Positions 1 through 6,883 of a stretch of DNA of 9,696 nt are shown here, piece by piece (position 1 is the first letter of the stretch; the number at the start of each line of letters is the position of its first letter). The translations under genes were made by a program, and so were the position numbers. The DNA is from Verrucomicrobiota bacterium (GTDB taxonomy: Bacteria; Verrucomicrobiota; Kiritimatiellia; B70-G9): assembly GCA_003641465.1 (NCBI GenBank), contig QNAJ01000041.1, forward strand, positions 1 to 9,696, in the 5' to 3' direction. The notes under the pieces are model-generated. The model was given only the letters and a program-made list of their open reading frames with translations, did not search any database and was not told the origin of the DNA.

Positions 1-1
1 C

Positions 2-205
2 GAACCGCAGGCCCCGGCTGCCTGGCGTTCATATGAGGTAATCCGCCACTTTCGGGGGTGTTGCTATCGCATCAGAGTGCGTCAGGGACCGGACCTCCGG
101 CCGCGGATTGAGGTCGACGGTGTTCCGCAAGGGGACGCGCTCATTCGCCACGTGCCTGGTCGGCGGAGCTGTAATGTAGAGATCCGGCGTCGCGTCAGAC
201 CATGA
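2..205 (+). CDS. GH94-type glycoside phosphorylase or related enzyme, C-terminal 67 residues (partial)
   Basis: This reading frame enters at the left edge, so no start codon is visible; it runs 67 codons to TGA at 203-205. The residues fit the C-terminal beta-sandwich end of GH94 (glycosyltransferase-36 type) enzymes: an aromatic/basic lead-in (W...YEVIRHFRG), then YRIRV, then the IEVDG turn, and a final alternating strand (CNVEIRRRV). Family members typically end with R.FRG..Y.I.V ... L.VDG ... H.V.V. GH94 includes cellobiose, chitobiose and 1,2-beta-oligoglucan phosphorylases, which cleave beta-glucosides with phosphate to give a sugar 1-phosphate; it also forms the C-terminal domain of cyclic beta-1,2-glucan synthases. 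The catalytic part lies outside the window, so the substrate cannot be told. The tail is arginine-rich. The next gene starts 127 bases on, so it is probably a separate transcription unit. Confidence 0.72.
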   Translation, partial: EPQAPAAWRSYEVIRHFRGCCYRIRVRQGPDLRPRIEVDGVPQGDALIRHVPGRRSCNVEIRRRVRP

Positions 206-235
206 TCCGGTAGGGGATCGCGGCTCGGTGCTTGC

Positions 236-270
236 GACCGTCGCCACGGTCTCCGGGTTTCTGGTTGTTT
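236..270 (+). terminator. possible weak intrinsic terminator after the GH94 gene
   Basis: A perfect 6-bp inverted repeat, GACCGT (236-241) and ACGGTC (246-251), closes a 4-base loop. It lies 30 bases after the GH94 stop and is followed by a loosely T-rich stretch (257-270). The tract is interrupted by G residues, so as an intrinsic terminator it would be weak. The hairpin is seen directly; its role is inferred. Confidence 0.35.
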
Positions 271-292
271 TCGGGTGGCAGAATGTTATTGT
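265..292 (+). promoter_or_regulatory. candidate sigma-70-type promoter for the OmpA-like gene
   Basis: TTGTTT at 265-270 and TATTGT at 287-292 are separated by 16 bases. They match the consensus at 3/6 and 4/6 positions. The predicted transcription start, near 299, gives a short leader of about 34 bases containing the imperfect inverted repeat at 291-311 (GTTTTTCGC / GCGTAAAAC). The match is only moderate. Confidence 0.3.
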
Positions 293-332
293 TTTTCGCG
301 TAGCGTAAAACGCAAGGCACCCGGAGGAAATC

Positions 333-1625
333 ATGAGAAGAATCGCCGTTGCACTTACCGGCGTGTCGCTGCTGTTCGTTGCGCACCAGCTGGCGGCCGC
401 TGAGGTAACTGATCTTTTCGAACGGGCCCCATGGTCGGTCAGTCTCGGCGCGGGAGAGATCAAGTACGAGGGGGACGAGCAGGTGGAGGACGGGCCATTT
501 ATCTATTTGCGGCTGGGATATGACTTCTCTCCGCGATGGACATTTGAGGCGGACCTGAACTATATGCCCAATCTCCCTGCGCGGAAATTCGATGACCCCC
601 GCCGGGAGCCGCTGAGCGACGATGCACGGGCGGTCAGAATCGGTCTGGATGTGCTTTTCCACCTGCGCACCATCAAGAATCTGCGGTTCGATCCTTACAT
701 TTCAGGTGGAATCGGAGGTATCTGGTACGACGAAAAGCTGGAAGACGGGCGTACAGATTACATGATTATCGGCGGGGCGGGCCTCTTTTATCATTTCAAT
801 GACGAATGGGCGGTACGTGGTGACGCCCGGTTCGTTGCAGCGGGGCCGGATACGGAAGCCAATGCTCTGATCAGTGCGGGTGTCAATTGGCGATGGGGTG
901 CACGGATAGGACCGGACTATGCGCTGTTGCCCGGAGAGCTGGACAGTGACAACGACGGATTACTTGATTCGCAGGAAGAGGAATTGGGCACGGACCCCTA
1001 TGATCCCGACAGTGACGATGACGGATTGAGCGATGGGGAGGAGGTAAACACCCACAAGACGGATCCCTTGCATCCGGACACCGATCTGGACGCACTGCTT
1101 GACGGAGCTGAAGTGCTTACGCACCACACCGACCCCCTGCAGCGCGATACCGACGGAGGTGGGGTGGCTGACGGGCATGAAGTCATTGAGGATGCCACCG
1201 ATCCACTGGACCCGTCCGACGACCTGCAATTGTACACGCTGAATATCGAGTTTGATTACGACAAGGCGGATATTCGCCCGGAATACTTCGACAAACTCGA
1301 TGTCATCGTCAAGGTCTTGCAGCGCGATCCCGGAGCCACTGCGCGGATCGAGGGCCATGCCGACAAGCGGCCCACGTCTGATCGGGAATACAATCTCCGG
1401 CTTTCGGAAAGGAGAGCCAAGGCGGTGTATGACTATTTCGTCAATGTCGGGGGCATCGATCCGTCGCGCCTTACCTATGTGGGCTACGGTTTCGACCGGC
1501 CGGTGGCGCCCAACGATACCGAGGAAAATATGCAGAAGAACCGCCGGGTGGAAATCTACATTCGTCCGGGCTCCCAGCAGCCGGAAGCTGAGTCGGCCGG
1601 TGCTGAAGTCATGCCGGTGAAGTGA
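333..1625 (+). CDS. OmpA-like outer-membrane protein with beta-barrel, type-3 calcium repeats and peptidoglycan-binding domain
   Basis: The 430-residue product has a classic Sec signal peptide (residues 1 to about 23: MRR, hydrophobic core, AAA cleavage region). Residues ~26-195 form an OmpA-type barrel with alternating aromatic strands (LRLGYDF, YISGGIGGIWY, AGVNWRWG). Residues ~204-294 hold four thrombospondin type-3-like repeats of the DxDxDGLxDxxE kind, which bind calcium. Residues ~302-412 are an OmpA C-terminal domain with the hallmarks FDYDKADIRP, GHAD and YN..LS.RRA. D344 and R361 are the likely diaminopimelate-binding pair; their spacing is two residues longer than in E. coli OmpA. 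The protein should span the outer membrane and tether it to peptidoglycan through a calcium-stiffened linker. GGAGG at 323-327 fixes the ATG. The fmdB-like gene follows closely. The last ~18 residues are a low-complexity A/E/P tail. Confidence 0.9.
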   Translation: MRRIAVALTGVSLLFVAHQLAAAEVTDLFERAPWSVSLGAGEIKYEGDEQVEDGPFIYLRLGYDFSPRWTFEADLNYMPNLPARKFDDPRREPLSDDARAVRIGLDVLFHLRTIKNLRFDPYISGGIGGIWYDEKLEDGRTDYMIIGGAGLFYHFNDEWAVRGDARFVAAGPDTEANALISAGVNWRWGARIGPDYALLPGELDSDNDGLLDSQEEELGTDPYDPDSDDDGLSDGEEVNTHKTDPLHPDTDLDALLDGAEVLTHHTDPLQRDTDGGGVADGHEVIEDATDPLDPSDDLQLYTLNIEFDYDKADIRPEYFDKLDVIVKVLQRDPGATARIEGHADKRPTSDREYNLRLSERRAKAVYDYFVNVGGIDPSRLTYVGYGFDRPVAPNDTEENMQKNRRVEIYIRPGSQQPEAESAGAEVMPVK

Positions 1626-1669
1626 AAAGAACCGCAGGTCGGCTCGGCCGGAAGGCTTTGAGCCGTAAG

Positions 1670-1921
1670 ATGCCGCTGCACGAGTACATAGCCGAGGATC
1701 CGGCGAAGGGATGTGAACTGTGCCGGCGGCCATTCGAACATCTTGACCGCCAGCCGGATCATTTTCTGAAATCATGCCCGCGCTGTGGCGCGCCCGTCCG
1801 AAGATTGCCATCGGCGCCCAACATAACTCAGGGCCATACCACGCTTGATCGCCGCGCTCGCGAAGCCGGATTCCACAAGCTGAAGCGGGTTGGCAAGGGT
1901 ACGTACGAGAAGGAGTACTGA
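1670..1921 (+). CDS. FmdB-family zinc-ribbon protein
   Basis: This 83-residue protein has a single zinc ribbon formed by C15-x2-C18 and C36-x2-C39, which should bind one zinc ion. The MPLHEY start, FE after the first knuckle, CPRCGAPVRR after the second, and the basic tail (AGFHKLKRVGKGTYEKEY) match FmdB-type small proteins. These are annotated as putative regulators, but their molecular role is unknown. The ATG at 1670 is chosen because family members begin M-P-x-x-E-Y. An in-frame GTG at 1622, overlapping the ompA-like stop codon as GTGA, would add 16 basic residues and could be translationally coupled. Neither start has a strong ribosome-binding site: GGAAGG at 1650-1655 is rather far from 1670. 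It is probably co-transcribed with the upstream gene. Confidence 0.82.
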   Translation: MPLHEYIAEDPAKGCELCRRPFEHLDRQPDHFLKSCPRCGAPVRRLPSAPNITQGHTTLDRRAREAGFHKLKRVGKGTYEKEY

Positions 1922-1953
1922 AGGGTGATTCCGGACGGGTGCCCTGTCGAAAT

Positions 1954-1981
1954 CCGCTGCGGTCGCCGAGCGGTTATTGTT
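1954..1981. terminator. probable terminator hairpin between convergent genes
   Basis: CCGCT (1954-1958) pairs with AGCGG (1969-1973) and CGG (1960-1962) with CCG (1966-1968). This leaves one bulged G and a TCG loop, for an 8-bp GC-rich stem. TTATTGTT follows on the plus strand. The hairpin sits 33 bases after the fmdB-like stop and touches the stop of the convergent minus-strand gene, so it could end transcription from the left. The opposite direction lacks a clear T tract. Confidence 0.5.
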
Positions 1982-4900
1982 CAGTGTCGGTCAGATAATT
2001 CCGGCACCGGTTCAGCAGGCGCCGGCTGGAGCATCAGTGAACCGAGTTTCACGTGATCGGGTTGGGGCACGTAGGACCAGTTCAACTTCGCGCTGTGCTT
2101 GAGCTCGCGGTCGGTGGTGTGGACGGCTATAGACGCACAGATCCGATCGCCTGCTTCCGGGCTGCTCATCCCGAGGGCCTGCCATGGAATCGCTACTTCG
2201 AGATCGTAGGAGCTCTGGGCCAACCTGTTGGTAGTCACCCGGGCAGAACATATCAATCCGGTCGGCACTGTGTTCTGAAACCAGGCGAAGCACTGCGGTG
2301 CACCAGCAGGGCCGGACGGGGAAATACCGATCTGATAGTCTGACGGCTTACCCCAGTAGAAACCGTCGCAATGTGGATCAACATACAACTCGATGCAATC
2401 GCCTTTGTACAGCTCCCGGGCAGGGAAGTCGCATATCAGTTCATCGTCAGCCACCGACACCGCCAGATAGAGGTGACCAGTATCCCAACTGAAAGCGGCG
2501 TCCGCTGCGAATCTGCGCGGCAGGAGTGGCCGTCCCATTTCGCTGTCTTCAGGGAAGGCGAGGCGGATGCGTCCCGCCGCCTCGCGGCCCTGGGCGGCCG
2601 GCCACTCGGAAAGATCGCCATCGACTGTAATCGGCCCGCTTCTTACGGGCACTTTGATTTCACGCAACCGCGGCTCTCGGCGTATCAGCAGTTCCGCCTC
2701 CGTGTCGAATATTGATATCGTCTCGGGATCAATGCGGGCGGCGAACTCGGGAAGCTTCTCGAGCGTTCGGGCTATCCGGGGCTCGGCGAGCAGGTACCGG
2801 CGTATCAGGTCGCGCTCCAGGTAGTTGGCCAGAGCGAGAAAGAGCATGCACTGATCGAGTATGAGGTAGCGGTCTGCCACCTCTCCGGTTTCCCAGTTGA
2901 TACTGTCCCGGAATCCGAAGCGGAAAGAGTTGGTACCCTCGGTCCACTCGCGGTCCGCCTTCATTTGTCGCAGGCGGAGCAGGTTGCCGAGGACTTCGCG
3001 GGCGAAGTCCTCGATGGCCAGCACGCTGGCATGGGGGGAGACAACCTCGTCCCGCAGACTACCCCAGCCCAGATAGCCTCCCTGCGGATCGCAGCAGGAA
3101 GACCACCCCCAGACCGGGGCGCCGATCTGACGTGCATGGATTATGTCCGCGTAGGCCAGGTTGGCGGCCGATCGGCCGAGGCAGGTGCCCTGCTCTGGAA
3201 GGAAGATCCCCGGCAGATACTGCATAAACAGGCCGCCGCCCTCTCTGCCGGGACCGTAGAAGTTTACGTGGAAACGCTCTTTCAGATCCCGTTTCAGGTT
3301 GAGCCAGGCGTCCAGGGGTACTCCGCCCAGGGCCACGGCCAGGAACGCAGCCGACCGCGCATCAGATGCCAACAGATCTACGTACCAGTTACTGGGGAAA
3401 ACGTTCTTCGCCAGGTCGTACCCTCCGCGGAGCAGACCGGCCTCCGGGTCGTAGAAGACTTCCCACTGCATGTCATTCACCAGTTGACGGAAGCGGCACT
3501 CCAGGCTATCGAATCCGTGCGCGGCGACCAGCATTCCCATAGCGAGATTGGCGCTGTCCACCAGAGAAATCATGGTGTCGTTGGTTGCCGGACTGAGGTC
3601 CTCGACCGAATGCCAGCACTGGCGGAACCCTTTCCACGTTGAGAGTGCCTCCAGGGAATCCAGGACGGCTCCGGCACGGGCGACTGCTTCGGAATACGTA
3701 AGGAAGCCCAGGTCACGGGCGGCCACCAGAGAGGCCAGATAGAGACCTATGTTGCTGGCTGAAGTCATGGGGTCGCGGTCACTGGAATCATAGGGCAGCC
3801 CGGTAGTCGGGTGAACGAAGTGAGCGATGCATGCCCATGTATTGGAGGCCAGTTCCCACAGATAAGCCTGATCGGCGGGTTCCAGATATCTGCCGTGGCT
3901 TACAAACCCCGCGCCTCCGAGCGCTCTCTCCATTTCCGGACCTTGCATGAACCACTCCCAGACGCTGCCACTGCGCAGGTTCTCCGCCATGAGCAGGACG
4001 GCTCCCTGGTCTATGCTCAGCAGCATCGGAGCACGCCAGCCGGTAGCGGGGTTGAAGGCATCGACGAAGCCCAATGGTGTCCAAGCCTGTTCGGAATAAT
4101 GGTTGACTATCTCTTCCAACACAGCCAGGCACTCGCGGGGTGCGAAGGGCAGCGAGCCTGCGGAGGCGCAGGGAACGACGGTTCCATCAATAGGATATTC
4201 CTGAGTGGGCGGCGGCCCGCCCCAGACCATGTACCCGGTGGGCCCCAGCGAGGCCGTGACACCCCATAGGGTGGGGGAGTAGGCCGGGAAGCGGTCACGC
4301 AGGGAAAGGCAGTACTCGCGATGCGCCAGGGTAGCCAGGCGGCTGTTAAGAAAATAGTCGGCCTTGGCATCCCTCAACCTGCGGAAATCGATCCAGCAGT
4401 GTGGGTACTGGTGTTGAAACAGAGGAACCGCCTGAATATACGTCCGACCGCCATAGGTGAATACCGGGCGCTTCCAGAGGTACCATGTGTCGGAATCCAG
4501 CGGTTTGTGCGGCGCTCCCATGGCCAGCAGGTAGAGCAGGGTGTGTTCGCTGTACGCATTCCAGCGATGTTGAATGAATCCGGATTCCGGCTTCCAGCCC
4601 ATGGACAGCAAGTCTGCTCCGTTGAGCATCCAATGCCAGTTGACACGCCCGTAGAGACGGTTTACGTCTTCGGTCAACTGTGGATCCGAGAAGTAGTTGC
4701 GGGCGGTCAAGGCTCCCGCCAGGAGCAGCGCGGTGTCGATCGAGGACACTTCGCTGTTCCACACACGCTTCCCGGTCGCAGGATCGACGAAGTGGTAAAA
4801 GAATCCGTTGGTACCCTCGACCTTTTCCAGGTAGCTTTGCAGCGTCGTTCTGGCGCGATGGAGGGCTTCGTGTCGTGATAGCCAGCCCCGGCTGTCGGCG

Positions 4901-5628
4901 ATGCACAGTGCGGTCAGGTAGAATCCGGAAGCCGCCACGCTGGCGGGAGACGATTCGGGGGCGCCAGAGGCAACCGGATAGCTGTCGCGTGTCAGGCCGG
5001 TCCCATCCTCGGTAGCACGGATGAAGAATTCTACCGTACGTCTTTCTATTTCCTCCAACAGACGGTCCCCGGTCAGTGGCACGATCCACCGCAGTGAAAC
5101 CTGGCGATCATAGCTGAGAGCGATCCGGAACCAGGCCTTTCCGGCGCCTGTGCTGAGCCCCAGAAGGAGGCGGTTGTATCCCTTATTCAGCCGGCAATGA
5201 ACGTGATCCGCTACAGACGGCGCGCGCTGGAAGGATTTCCAGTAAAGGCGCTCCCCGTTCAGCCACAGGCCAAGCGGACAGGAAGCCTGAATGTGAATAG
5301 CAGCCTCAATACCGGTGGGAGAGAAAATCTCACAGTAGGCGTAATATTCCGCTGGCTTCACGGCCCCGGTGGCAGGGCCAAGCACTACTTTTCCGGACGC
5401 GTCGGCAGAGATCTCCCCCCAAAGGAGCCGGTTGGTGTTCAGCAGGGCGTATGGGGATGCCGGCGGATGTGAGGGGAAGGAGGAAACCGACCCGTCCGAT
5501 GACTCGGCCGCCAGCCACCTGCGTATGACAATGGGATGCTCGGAGGTCTGTGCCGCGGGACAGGCTGCTGGTGCGACAGTCATTGACAGGGCCAGGAGCC
5601 CTTCGGCGAGCCGACAGGGCGAGTTCAT
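1981..5628 (-). CDS. exported double glycoamylase-like (GH144-like plus GH189-like) protein with C-terminal CBM9
   Basis: The 1215-residue product probably acts on a beta-glucan outside the cytoplasm. Residues 1 to ~27 look like a weakly charged Sec signal ending PAA. Residues ~90-175 form a beta-sandwich with a WLNGE motif. Residues ~187-568 are a first glycoamylase-type (alpha/alpha)6 domain most like GH144 endo-beta-1,2-glucanases: LLEEIERRT, WNAYSE (E361), LWG (454-456), DGTVVP, DAFN (523-526), IDQG (539-542). Residues ~590-945 are a second, diverged copy with signatures of the glycoamylase domain of cyclic beta-1,2-glucan synthases: TSASNIGLYL, AARDLG, DLLASDAR (D756), VWGW, VVSPHAS, DSIN (908-911), LDQC. 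Residues ~994-1203 are a CBM9-like sugar-binding domain (ITVDGDLSEW, DCIELYVDP). A GGAGA lies 8 bases before the ATG. The gene follows lacI by 61 bases, probably in one operon. Fold and family are firm; activity and substrate are inferred. Confidence 0.8.
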   Translation of the reverse strand: MNSPCRLAEGLLALSMTVAPAACPAAQTSEHPIVIRRWLAAESSDGSVSSFPSHPPASPYALLNTNRLLWGEISADASGKVVLGPATGAVKPAEYYAYCEIFSPTGIEAAIHIQASCPLGLWLNGERLYWKSFQRAPSVADHVHCRLNKGYNRLLLGLSTGAGKAWFRIALSYDRQVSLRWIVPLTGDRLLEEIERRTVEFFIRATEDGTGLTRDSYPVASGAPESSPASVAASGFYLTALCIADSRGWLSRHEALHRARTTLQSYLEKVEGTNGFFYHFVDPATGKRVWNSEVSSIDTALLLAGALTARNYFSDPQLTEDVNRLYGRVNWHWMLNGADLLSMGWKPESGFIQHRWNAYSEHTLLYLLAMGAPHKPLDSDTWYLWKRPVFTYGGRTYIQAVPLFQHQYPHCWIDFRRLRDAKADYFLNSRLATLAHREYCLSLRDRFPAYSPTLWGVTASLGPTGYMVWGGPPPTQEYPIDGTVVPCASAGSLPFAPRECLAVLEEIVNHYSEQAWTPLGFVDAFNPATGWRAPMLLSIDQGAVLLMAENLRSGSVWEWFMQGPEMERALGGAGFVSHGRYLEPADQAYLWELASNTWACIAHFVHPTTGLPYDSSDRDPMTSASNIGLYLASLVAARDLGFLTYSEAVARAGAVLDSLEALSTWKGFRQCWHSVEDLSPATNDTMISLVDSANLAMGMLVAAHGFDSLECRFRQLVNDMQWEVFYDPEAGLLRGGYDLAKNVFPSNWYVDLLASDARSAAFLAVALGGVPLDAWLNLKRDLKERFHVNFYGPGREGGGLFMQYLPGIFLPEQGTCLGRSAANLAYADIIHARQIGAPVWGWSSCCDPQGGYLGWGSLRDEVVSPHASVLAIEDFAREVLGNLLRLRQMKADREWTEGTNSFRFGFRDSINWETGEVADRYLILDQCMLFLALANYLERDLIRRYLLAEPRIARTLEKLPEFAARIDPETISIFDTEAELLIRREPRLREIKVPVRSGPITVDGDLSEWPAAQGREAAGRIRLAFPEDSEMGRPLLPRRFAADAAFSWDTGHLYLAVSVADDELICDFPARELYKGDCIELYVDPHCDGFYWGKPSDYQIGISPSGPAGAPQCFAWFQNTVPTGLICSARVTTNRLAQSSYDLEVAIPWQALGMSSPEAGDRICASIAVHTTDRELKHSAKLNWSYVPQPDHVKLGSLMLQPAPAEPVPELSDRH

Positions 5629-5689
5629 GAGAGCGATCTCCGTCTCCCGCGGATACCTACAGATTGCAGGTCAGGAATCATATGAGCAC

Positions 5690-6730
5690 TCAGTCTCCAC
5701 CAGGACGGACCAGGCTGAGAGAGCCACCACGTGCGGTACTTACCCGCTCAATGATTCGTGTGGGCATGGTTATGGTTTCCGGCTGCCGCCCCTGTTCGAT
5801 CATTTCGCACAGCAGTCGGGCGCCATGCATGCCTATTTCCCGCACCGGGACGTGCACCGTAGTCAACCCGACGAACCTTGCCAGCTCTATATCGTCGAAT
5901 CCTACAACGCATACCTGCTGCGGGATAGTGATCCCGGCTTGCAGTAGTGTTTCGACGGCGCCGATCGCCATTTCATCATTGGCGACGAAGAGGCCGTCAA
6001 AATCCACCCCCCGGTCGATAAGGGTACGAGCCGCGGCCGCTCCTCCCTGCCGCACGAAGCCTCCTTCAGCTACCAGCGACTCGTCAAACTGAAGGCCGCA
6101 CTCCTGGAGCCCCTGTTGGTATCCCCGCCGTCGCTCTTCAGCGTCCCGGTTGCCGGGCGGGCCGGAAATGAAAGCAATACGTCGGCATCCACGCTGAGAG
6201 AGGTGTCTGACCGCTGCTAAGGCGCCTCCAAAATTGTCGATTACAATTGAGCCTATTTCGGGGATGGGCGAGGGCGCCGCGAGGCGCACGACCCTGACAT
6301 GGGATTCCGAAAGAAGCCGTAGTTGCTGATCCGGTACCGTATCACCGAAAACCAGCGCCCCGTCCACCCTGCCGTACGAGATTATGCGCTGTAACGAATG
6401 GGAACGGGGACGACGGCTGCCCTGGAAGACGACCAGGAGCAGATATCCGCGACGGACGGCTTCTTCGTCGGCGCCGCCAAGAACTTCGGGATAGAACCCG
6501 CCCCTGATGTCGGGCAGGCTGATAGCGATGGTTTCAGTTCGGCGCGTCATCAATGAGCGGGCGGAAAAGTCCGGCACATATCCCAGAGTTTTTATGGCCA
6601 GTTCCACCCGGCGACGCGTTTCTTCGTTCACCAGCGGGCTTTTATTGATCACACGGGAAACCGTGCTGCGGGAAACTCCGCAGAACTTTCCCACATCCTC
6701 AAGAGTTATCCTTTTCTTGCCCGTATTCAT
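5690..6730 (-). CDS. LacI/GalR-family transcriptional repressor
   Basis: This 346-residue protein has the full LacI layout. Residues ~8-33 form the N-terminal helix-turn-helix (TLEDVGKFCGVSRSTVSRVIN). The hinge helix is NxT-like to ARSL (57-60), where the leucine normally enters the minor groove. Residues ~65-340 are a periplasmic-binding-protein-like sensor domain with VDGALVF, VIDNFGGA, RIAFISG, VANDEMAIGA (239-248) and GFDD (267-270); these last regions line the ligand pocket. It should repress neighbouring saccharide genes and release DNA when a sugar ligand binds. It lies directly upstream of the glycoamylase-like gene on the same strand and divergent from the GH35 gene. Operator-like palindromes occur in the shared intergenic region. 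The ATG at 6730 gives the standard distance to the helix-turn-helix, although the ribosome-binding site is weak. The ligand cannot be read from the sequence. Confidence 0.93.
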   Translation of the reverse strand: MNTGKKRITLEDVGKFCGVSRSTVSRVINKSPLVNEETRRRVELAIKTLGYVPDFSARSLMTRRTETIAISLPDIRGGFYPEVLGGADEEAVRRGYLLLVVFQGSRRPRSHSLQRIISYGRVDGALVFGDTVPDQQLRLLSESHVRVVRLAAPSPIPEIGSIVIDNFGGALAAVRHLSQRGCRRIAFISGPPGNRDAEERRRGYQQGLQECGLQFDESLVAEGGFVRQGGAAAARTLIDRGVDFDGLFVANDEMAIGAVETLLQAGITIPQQVCVVGFDDIELARFVGLTTVHVPVREIGMHGARLLCEMIEQGRQPETITMPTRIIERVSTARGGSLSLVRPGGD

Positions 6731-6763
6731 GATTTCATCACGGCAGCCAACCCCTATTTTGGA

Positions 6764-6781
6764 ATTGCAATCGTTTCCACT
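6764..6781. promoter_or_regulatory. candidate LacI-family operator near lacI
   Basis: This 18-base imperfect palindrome is centred on CG (6772/6773), with 6 of 9 positions symmetric. Read on the minus strand it contains GGAAACGATTGC, close to the AAACG half-site style of GalR/LacI operators. It lies 34 bases before the lacI start codon, so it could mediate autoregulation of lacI and its downstream gene. Confidence 0.45.
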
Positions 6782-6798
6782 CTATGCAATCCGTGAAT

Positions 6799-6825
6799 TT
6801 GTGTCATTACCACACTACACATAAC
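6799..6825 (+). promoter_or_regulatory. candidate promoter for the GH35-type gene
   Basis: TTGTGT (6799-6804) and CATAAC (6820-6825) are 15 bases apart, a short spacing with 4/6 matches in the second box. If it is used, transcription starts near 6832, inside the palindrome at 6829-6846. A bound LacI-type repressor would then block initiation directly. Support is mostly positional. Confidence 0.3.
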
Positions 6826-6828
6826 AGC

Positions 6829-6846
6829 TGGTAAAGCGCTTTGCAA
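6829..6846. promoter_or_regulatory. candidate LacI-family operator in front of the GH35-type gene
   Basis: TGGTAAAGC followed by GCTTTGCAA forms an 18-base palindrome with 7 of 9 symmetric positions, including a perfect core AAAGCGCTTT. Such even palindromes with a central CpG/GpC step are typical operators for LacI-family proteins. It sits 38 bases before the TTG start of the GH35-type gene and over its predicted transcription start. Confidence 0.6.
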
Positions 6847-6870
6847 GGAGGAACCGCGCGACGGCAGAAA

Positions 6871-6878
6871 GGAGGAGG
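6871..6878 (+). promoter_or_regulatory. strong ribosome-binding site deciding a TTG start
   Basis: GGAGGAGG ends 5 bases before TTG at 6884. No in-frame ATG or GTG occurs in the preceding ~60 bases, and the enzyme's first conserved strand begins about 12 residues in. The rare TTG start is therefore well supported. Confidence 0.75.
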
Positions 6879-6883
6879 ATTGC

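Noticed and set aside
291..311. Imperfect inverted repeat GTTTTTCGC / GCGTAAAAC upstream of the OmpA-like gene
   Set aside because: The loop is only three bases, one pair mismatches and no T tract follows. It may affect the leader, but a terminator or operator role is not supported.
960..1811. Long minus-strand open frame opposite the OmpA-like gene
   Set aside because: It is antisense to a well-supported gene with a clear signal peptide and domains, spans its repeat-coding region and encodes no recognisable motif.
2965..3642. Plus-strand open frame of 225 codons inside the glycoamylase-like gene
   Set aside because: It is a high-GC shadow frame with no family features; the opposite strand encodes conserved motifs across the same bases.
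4321..4878. Plus-strand open frame of 185 codons opposite the first glycoamylase domain
   Set aside because: It overlaps the best-conserved part of the minus-strand gene and its translation looks random.
5369..5947. Plus-strand open frame bridging the lacI / glycoamylase-like junction
   Set aside because: It lies opposite the ends of two firm genes, has no convincing ribosome-binding site and no recognisable domain.
6731..6800. Promoter for lacI on the minus strand
   Set aside because: No pair of boxes with acceptable spacing and match was found around the operator-like site, so none is annotated.
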